Both the position numbers and the translations under genes were made by a program. A stretch of DNA of 16,274 nucleotides, taken from contig JAZKBD010000051.1 of assembly GCA_040388785.1 (NCBI GenBank), positions 1 to 16,274 of the forward strand, read 5' to 3'. The notes beneath the pieces were generated by a model. The model did no database searches. It worked only from the letters and a program-made list of their open reading frames with translations, and was not told the DNA's origin. The first letter of the stretch is position 1; each line of letters begins with the position of its first letter. Shown here piece after piece: positions 12,814 to 16,274 of the stretch. The DNA is from 66-474 sp040388785. GTDB lineage: Bacteria > Pseudomonadota > Gammaproteobacteria > Xanthomonadales > Rhodanobacteraceae.

Positions 12814-14172
12814 ATGCGACGCTTCCACCTTGCCGAACCGCTGGTGATGCTCGCGACCGTGGTGCAGTGGCTGGTGCTGTCGATCTTCACCGGCGCGGTC
12901 ATCGGTGTTGGTTGCACGGTGTTCCTGCGCATCCTGTTCGCGACCGCCGGACGCGCGTATTTCGCGCCGCTGTGGCTGCAGATGCTGTTGCTGCCGCTTG
13001 GCGGCTTTGCCAACGGCCTGCTGCTGCACTACGGCTACAAGCTGCGGCGCAGCACCTTCAATGACAACGCGATCATCGCCGTCAACGAGCAACAGGGGAA
13101 GTTGCCGTTCCGCACGATGTGGATCAAGCCGCTCGCGGCGCTGATCACGCTGGGCTGCGGCGGCTCGGCGGGCAAGGAAGGACCTTGCTCGCACATCGGC
13201 GCCAGCCTGGCAGCGACCATCGGCCGTCTGCTGCACTTGAATCCGGAAATGCGCAAGCGCCTGCTGGCGTGCGGCGTCAGCGCCGGATTTTCCAGCGTGT
13301 TCGGCACGCCCATCGCGGGCGCGATCTACGGTGTGGAGATGCTGGCGATCGGACGCATTCGCCACGATTTCCTGTTTCCCGGCATCGTCGCCGGCGTCAC
13401 CGCGTTCGAAGTGTCGCGCTGGCTGGGCGTGCCGTACCCGCACTACGACATTTCGTTCGCGGGCGACTTCACCGAAGTATTGTTTCTGAAAACGGTAGTC
13501 ATCGGCATCCTGTGTGGCGCGGTGGCGTGGCTGTTCGTGGAGTTGTTGCGACAGATGCGCAGGGTGTTCGACAGGTTGAGGCAGCGCTACGACCTCTGGC
13601 CGCCATTGATGCCGGTATTCGGCGGCGTGGTGCTGGCGTTGCTGATCCTCGCGATACCGAACCAGTACCTCGGCCTCAGCCTGCCACTGATGGACCGCGC
13701 GCTGCACGGCGATGCGATGCCGTATCTCGCCTTTTTCTGGAAGGCGCTGCTGGTCGCGATCACGCTGGGGTCCGGCTTCTACGGCGGCATCGTGACGCCG
13801 CAGTTCGTGATCGGCGCCGTCACCGGCGGCGCGTTCGCGCACCTGCTCGGCTTGCAGGCGGCGCTGGGCGCGGCGGTTGGCCTGGTGGCGGTGGTGGCTT
13901 CCGCGTCCAACGCACCGATCGCGGCCATCCTGATGGGCGTGGAACTGTTCGGCGCCGATTCCACCTTGTACGTGGCCGGCGCGTGCGTCGCGGCCTACCT
14001 CATCATCGGCCACCGCAGCGTGTATCCGGAACAGCAGATCGCGTACTCGAAATCGTCGTGGATCTTCGCGCGCGCCGACCTGCCGGTCGGACAGGAAAAG
14101 GTGCGCTTGTCCTACGGCCTGTTGCGCTGGTGGCGGATGCGGCGCAGGCGCGCGAAGCGCGACGAGGCGTGA
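12814..14172 (+). CDS. ClC-type voltage-gated chloride channel/antiporter family protein
   Basis: A 452-residue inner-membrane protein with about ten or more hydrophobic segments, fitting the ClC fold. The central GGSAGKEGPCSHIGA (116-130) contains the gating glutamate Glu122 of the GxEGP motif. The later GSGFYGGIVTPQFVIGA (about 318-334) corresponds to the GxFxP filter region in altered form. The first filter motif GSGIP of typical ClC proteins is not seen; STFNDNAIIAV (80-90) stands in its place. The C-terminus is basic (RRRRAKRDEA) and there are no CBS domains. It probably moves an anion across the inner membrane; which one, and whether it is a channel or a proton antiporter, is not clear. 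The start at 12814 follows a TATAAT, but a ribosome-binding site is missing; ATG 12847 is an alternative. Confidence 0.88.
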   Translation: MRRFHLAEPLVMLATVVQWLVLSIFTGAVIGVGCTVFLRILFATAGRAYFAPLWLQMLLLPLGGFANGLLLHYGYKLRRSTFNDNAIIAVNEQQGKLPFRTMWIKPLAALITLGCGGSAGKEGPCSHIGASLAATIGRLLHLNPEMRKRLLACGVSAGFSSVFGTPIAGAIYGVEMLAIGRIRHDFLFPGIVAGVTAFEVSRWLGVPYPHYDISFAGDFTEVLFLKTVVIGILCGAVAWLFVELLRQMRRVFDRLRQRYDLWPPLMPVFGGVVLALLILAIPNQYLGLSLPLMDRALHGDAMPYLAFFWKALLVAITLGSGFYGGIVTPQFVIGAVTGGAFAHLLGLQAALGAAVGLVAVVASASNAPIAAILMGVELFGADSTLYVAGACVAAYLIIGHRSVYPEQQIAYSKSSWIFARADLPVGQEKVRLSYGLLRWWRMRRRRAKRDEA

Positions 14173-14231
14173 CGAGGGGCGGGATGGCGCGCTCGGCGGT
14201 CACGTAGTCGGCGACGTGTCGGGCGATGTCC

Positions 14232-14241
14232 NNNNNNNNNN
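14232..14241. other. Assembly gap (10 N)
   Basis: Ten Ns interrupt the 3' part of a tRNA-Arg gene. Ten is a conventional scaffold filler, so the true gap size is unknown. What lies left of it (ClC gene) and right of it (tRNA-Arg, LOG gene, rho) may not be neighbours by this distance. On the minus strand a protein-like frame (DIARHVADYVTAERAIPP) leaves the gap leftwards over 14174-14231; it may be the end of a gene hidden by the gap. Confidence 0.95.
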
Positions 14242-14300
14242 TCGAACCCACGACCCCTGCCTTCGGAGGGCAGTACTCTATCCAGCTGAGCTACGAGCGC
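14242..14300 (-). tRNA. tRNA-Arg(CCG), 3' end lost in the gap
   Basis: The minus strand from 14300 has GCGCTCG as 5' acceptor strand, a D arm with GCTCAGCTGGATAGAG, the anticodon stem CTGCC/GGCAG with loop CTCCGAA (anticodon CCG), and the first part of the T arm ending GGTTCGA at the Ns. About 18 bases including the 3' acceptor strand are missing. A TATCAT -10-like box (14312-14317) lies 12 bases before the 5' end. Confidence 0.92.
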
Positions 14301-14369
14301 GCGAAGCCGCAATGATACAGGCGCCGGCCCGCTTTTTCGCCCGCGCATTCCGCGCATGATCGCGTGTCG

Positions 14370-14948
14370 TCAACGCACCACCGCGCGATCCCGCGCGTGT
14401 TCATCCCACTTCGGTGCGTTTGCGATCGCGGGCAACACGTCTTCCGGTGTGGCGGCCAGGCTCCACATCTTCGCGTGTTCGGGATTCATGAAGCGCTGCT
14501 CGATGACCTGATGCAGGAACGCATCGAGCGGCTGCCAATAGCCCAGCGTGTCGAGCAGCACGATCGGATTGAAATAGAGGCCGAGCCGCTTCAGCGTGAT
14601 CGCTTCGAACAGCTCTTCCAGCGTGCCGCAGCCTCCGGGCAACGCGACGACGGCGTCGGAATCGGTGAGCAGGCGATGCTTGCGCTCGCGCATGTCATCG
14701 ACGAGATCGAGATGCGTCAGGCCCGGATGGCCCCATTCGAGATCGGCCATGAAACGCGGCAGCACGCCGATCACTTCGCCGCCTTTCGACAGCGCGCCGT
14801 CCGCGACCGCGCCCATCGAACCCGCCGAGCCGCCGCCGTACACCATGCTGTGGCCATCGCTCGCCAGCAACTCACCGAGGTGGAATGCCGCTTCGCGATA
14901 ACGCGGGTCGGCCTGGTTGCTGGAAGCGCAGTAGACGCAGATGCGCAT
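14370..14948 (-). CDS. LOG family protein (TIGR00730-type nucleotide phosphoribohydrolase)
   Basis: A 192-residue Rossmann-like cytosolic protein. The family signature PGGxGTxEE is present as PGGCGTLEE (104-112), together with YGGGSAGSMGAVADGAL (37-53) and the MRERKHRL stretch (86-93). Members hydrolyse the N-glycosidic bond of cytokinin riboside monophosphates or AMP; in bacteria the physiological substrate is often unknown. The start ATG at 14946-14948 gives the exact family N-terminus MRICVYCASSN; upstream in-frame codons (to 15050) fall in the palindromic repeat. No ribosome-binding site is evident. It lies between rho and tRNA-Arg, all on the minus strand. Confidence 0.92.
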   Translation of the reverse strand: MRICVYCASSNQADPRYREAAFHLGELLASDGHSMVYGGGSAGSMGAVADGALSKGGEVIGVLPRFMADLEWGHPGLTHLDLVDDMRERKHRLLTDSDAVVALPGGCGTLEELFEAITLKRLGLYFNPIVLLDTLGYWQPLDAFLHQVIEQRFMNPEHAKMWSLAATPEDVLPAIANAPKWDEHARDRAVVR

Positions 14949-14998
14949 GTGGGCGGGATTGGAAGTAGGGATGCGCTGAAGCGAACAACCAGTATTCG

Positions 14999-15098
14999 CC
15001 ATTCTGGCGCACGCTGGAATCCATTTTCGTGAAATGGAAGGCAACAGCAAACAGCAAAATGGATTCCGGGTTCCGACTCTGCGAGTCGGCCCCGGAAT
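14999..15098. repeat. Palindromic REP/MITE-like element between rho and the LOG gene
   Basis: GGAATCCATTTT (15016-15027) and AAAATGGATTCC (15056-15067) are perfect 12-base inverted arms. On the right a long hairpin is nested: ATTCCGGG (15063-15070) with CCCGGAAT (15091-15098) outside, and CCGACTC (15073-15079) with GAGTCGG (15083-15089) inside. On the left ATTCTGGC...GCTGGAAT pairs with two wobbles. ATTCCGG...CCGGAAT repeats of this sort are common between genes of Xanthomonadales and other proteobacteria. Lying after the rho stop, it could form the 3' end of the rho transcript. Confidence 0.7.
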
Positions 15099-15120
15099 GA
15101 CGACGACTTTTTATGCTTTT

Positions 15121-15155
15121 CCCGAGTCCCGAGTCCCGAGTCCCGAGTCCCGGCT
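15121..15155. repeat. Heptamer tandem repeat (CCCGAGT)4-5
   Basis: Four perfect copies of CCCGAGT (15121-15148) and one degenerate copy (CCCGGCT) stand four bases past the rho stop codon. Such a short tandem array is prone to slippage, so copy number may vary between strains. Confidence 0.9.
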
Positions 15156-15159
15156 CTTC

Positions 15160-16274
15160 TCAGCGCTTCATCGCGTTGAAGAACTCGTCGTTGGTCTTGG
15201 TGTTCTTCATCTTGTCCAGCATGAATTCCATCGCGGCGAGTTCATCCATCGGGTGCAGCAGCTTGCGCAGGATCCAGATCTTCTGGAGCATGTCCGGCGG
15301 GATCAGCAATTCCTCGCGGCGGGTGCCGGAGCGATTGATGTTGATGGACGGATACACGCGCTTCTCGCTGATGCGGCGATCGAGGTGCACTTCCATGTTG
15401 CCGGTGCCCTTGAATTCCTCGTAGATCACCTCGTCCATCTTGGAGCCGGTGTCGATCAGTGCGGTAGCGAGGATCGTCAGCGAGCCGCCTTCCTCGACGT
15501 TGCGCGCGGCGCCGAAGAAACGCTTCGGACGCTGCAGCGCGTTGGCATCGACGCCGCCTGTCAGCACCTTGCCCGACGACGGCACCACGGTGTTGTAGGC
15601 GCGCGCGAGGCGGGTGATGGAGTCGAGCAGGATCACCACGTCTTTCTTGTGCTCGACCAGGCGCTTGGCGCGCTCGATCACCATTTCGGCGACCTGCACG
15701 TGGCGCACCGCGGGTTCGTCGAACGTGGACGACACCACTTCGGCCTTGACGCCGCGCTGCATCTCGGTGACCTCTTCCGGACGCTCGTCGATCAGGAGGA
15801 TGATCAGGTGCACGTCGGGATGATTGTGCACGATCGCCTGCGCGACGTTCTGCAGCATCATGGTCTTGCCGGCCTTGGGCTGGCTGACGATGAGGCCGCG
15901 CTGTCCCTTGCCGACCGGCGCAACCAGATCGAGGATGCGGCCGGTGATGTCTTCGGTCGAGCCGTTGCCGCGTTCCAGGTGGAACGCCTTGCGCGGGAAC
16001 AGCGGGGTGAGGTTTTCGAACAGCAGTTTGTTCTTGGACGCTTCCGGCGGGTCGCCATTGATGTCGTCCACCTTCAGCAGCGCGAAGTAGCGCTCGCCTT
16101 CCTTCGGGTGACGCACGCGGCCGGTGAGGTAGTCGCCGGTGCGCAGGTTGAAGCGGCGGATCTGTGAAGGCGACACGTAGATGTCGTCCGGACCGGCGAG
16201 GTACGACTCGTCGGCGGAGCGCAGGAAGCCGAAGCCGTCCTGCAGGATTTCCAGCACGCCTTCGGCCCAGATGC
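15160..16274 (-). CDS. rho: Transcription termination factor Rho (N-terminus outside window)
   Basis: The frame is open from the right edge to the stop at 15160-15162, giving 371 visible residues of a protein usually near 420. Rho is a hexameric RNA helicase that ends transcription of untranslated RNA. The visible part begins inside the primary RNA-binding OB/cold-shock region (EGVLEILQDGFGFLRS, then DIYVSPSQIRRF). The ATPase core has Walker A (SQPKAGKT), Walker B (DVVILLDSITRLARAYN), the secondary RNA-binding loops and the KRFFGAARN segment. The C-terminus is complete (NDEFFNAMKR). The true ATG lies beyond position 16274; the GTG at 16257 is internal. The palindromic element and heptamer array follow its stop. 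Confidence 0.98.
   Translation of the reverse strand, partial: IWAEGVLEILQDGFGFLRSADESYLAGPDDIYVSPSQIRRFNLRTGDYLTGRVRHPKEGERYFALLKVDDINGDPPEASKNKLLFENLTPLFPRKAFHLERGNGSTEDITGRILDLVAPVGKGQRGLIVSQPKAGKTMMLQNVAQAIVHNHPDVHLIILLIDERPEEVTEMQRGVKAEVVSSTFDEPAVRHVQVAEMVIERAKRLVEHKKDVVILLDSITRLARAYNTVVPSSGKVLTGGVDANALQRPKRFFGAARNVEEGGSLTILATALIDTGSKMDEVIYEEFKGTGNMEVHLDRRISEKRVYPSININRSGTRREELLIPPDMLQKIWILRKLLHPMDELAAMEFMLDKMKNTKTNDEFFNAMKR

Noticed and set aside
12802..14013. Minus-strand 403-codon frame opposite the ClC gene
   Set aside because: Arg/Gln/His-rich shadow with no domain; the plus-strand membrane protein is convincing.
15121..15155. CRISPR-like array
   Set aside because: The unit is seven bases with no spacers, so it is a simple tandem repeat.
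15034..16167. Plus-strand 377-codon frame opposite rho
   Set aside because: Rho is unmistakable on the other strand, and this frame starts inside the palindromic repeat.

Overview
The window is GC-rich chromosomal DNA from a gammaproteobacterium, most likely of the Xanthomonadales/Rhodanobacteraceae type (Rhodanobacter, Dyella or Luteibacter relatives). This is inferred from protein style and gene content: a B12-dependent class II ribonucleotide reductase, a PstS-like protein fused to LysM, a UPF0149 protein, a phasin and dispersed palindromic intergenic repeats. I could not search a database, so the taxon is not proven.

Layout. 1-240: minus-strand fragment of a 22-residue-repeat protein with no visible start. 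247-358: copy 1 of a dispersed structured element. 383-2530 (-): nrdJ, with a pair of NrdR-box-like sites about 210-256 bp upstream. 2942-4324 (+): periplasmic HtrA/Do protease. 4567-5847 (+): secreted phosphate-binding-like protein with C-terminal LysM. 5878-7251 (+): M17 aminopeptidase. 7264-7980 (-): GPP34 protein. 8045-8812 (+): exonuclease III. 8838-9518 (+): UPF0149 protein. 9521-9630: element copy 2. 9669-10418 (+): DUF4336 protein. 10501-10606: element copy 3. 10624-11463 (+): pirin. 11906-12280 (-): phasin with a terminator. 12551-12627 (-): tRNA-Met(CAT). 12814-14172 (+): ClC-type channel. 14232-14241: ten Ns that cut off the 3' end of a minus-strand tRNA-Arg(CCG). 14370-14948 (-): LOG-family protein. 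14999-15155: palindromic repeat plus a heptamer tandem repeat. 15160-16274 (-): rho, with its N-terminus outside the window.

Most genes are single housekeeping units rather than one operon. Loose themes are DNA precursor synthesis and repair (nrdJ, xthA), envelope protein quality and peptide turnover (Do protease, aminopeptidase), and carbon storage (phasin). There is no CRISPR array, complete insertion sequence, integrase or defence cassette.

The most interesting signal is non-coding. Three same-orientation copies of a roughly 106-112 bp element lie at 247, 9521 and 10501. Each can fold into three hairpins. The first has a TCCG tetraloop, and the second and third show paired base changes between copies that preserve pairing. 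This suggests a conserved structured RNA or a palindrome-maintained intergenic mobile element. Other points are the NrdR-box pair with a small leader ORF, a phasin operator candidate, apparently leaderless starts for xthA and the UPF0149 gene, and a ClC protein without the usual first selectivity motif.
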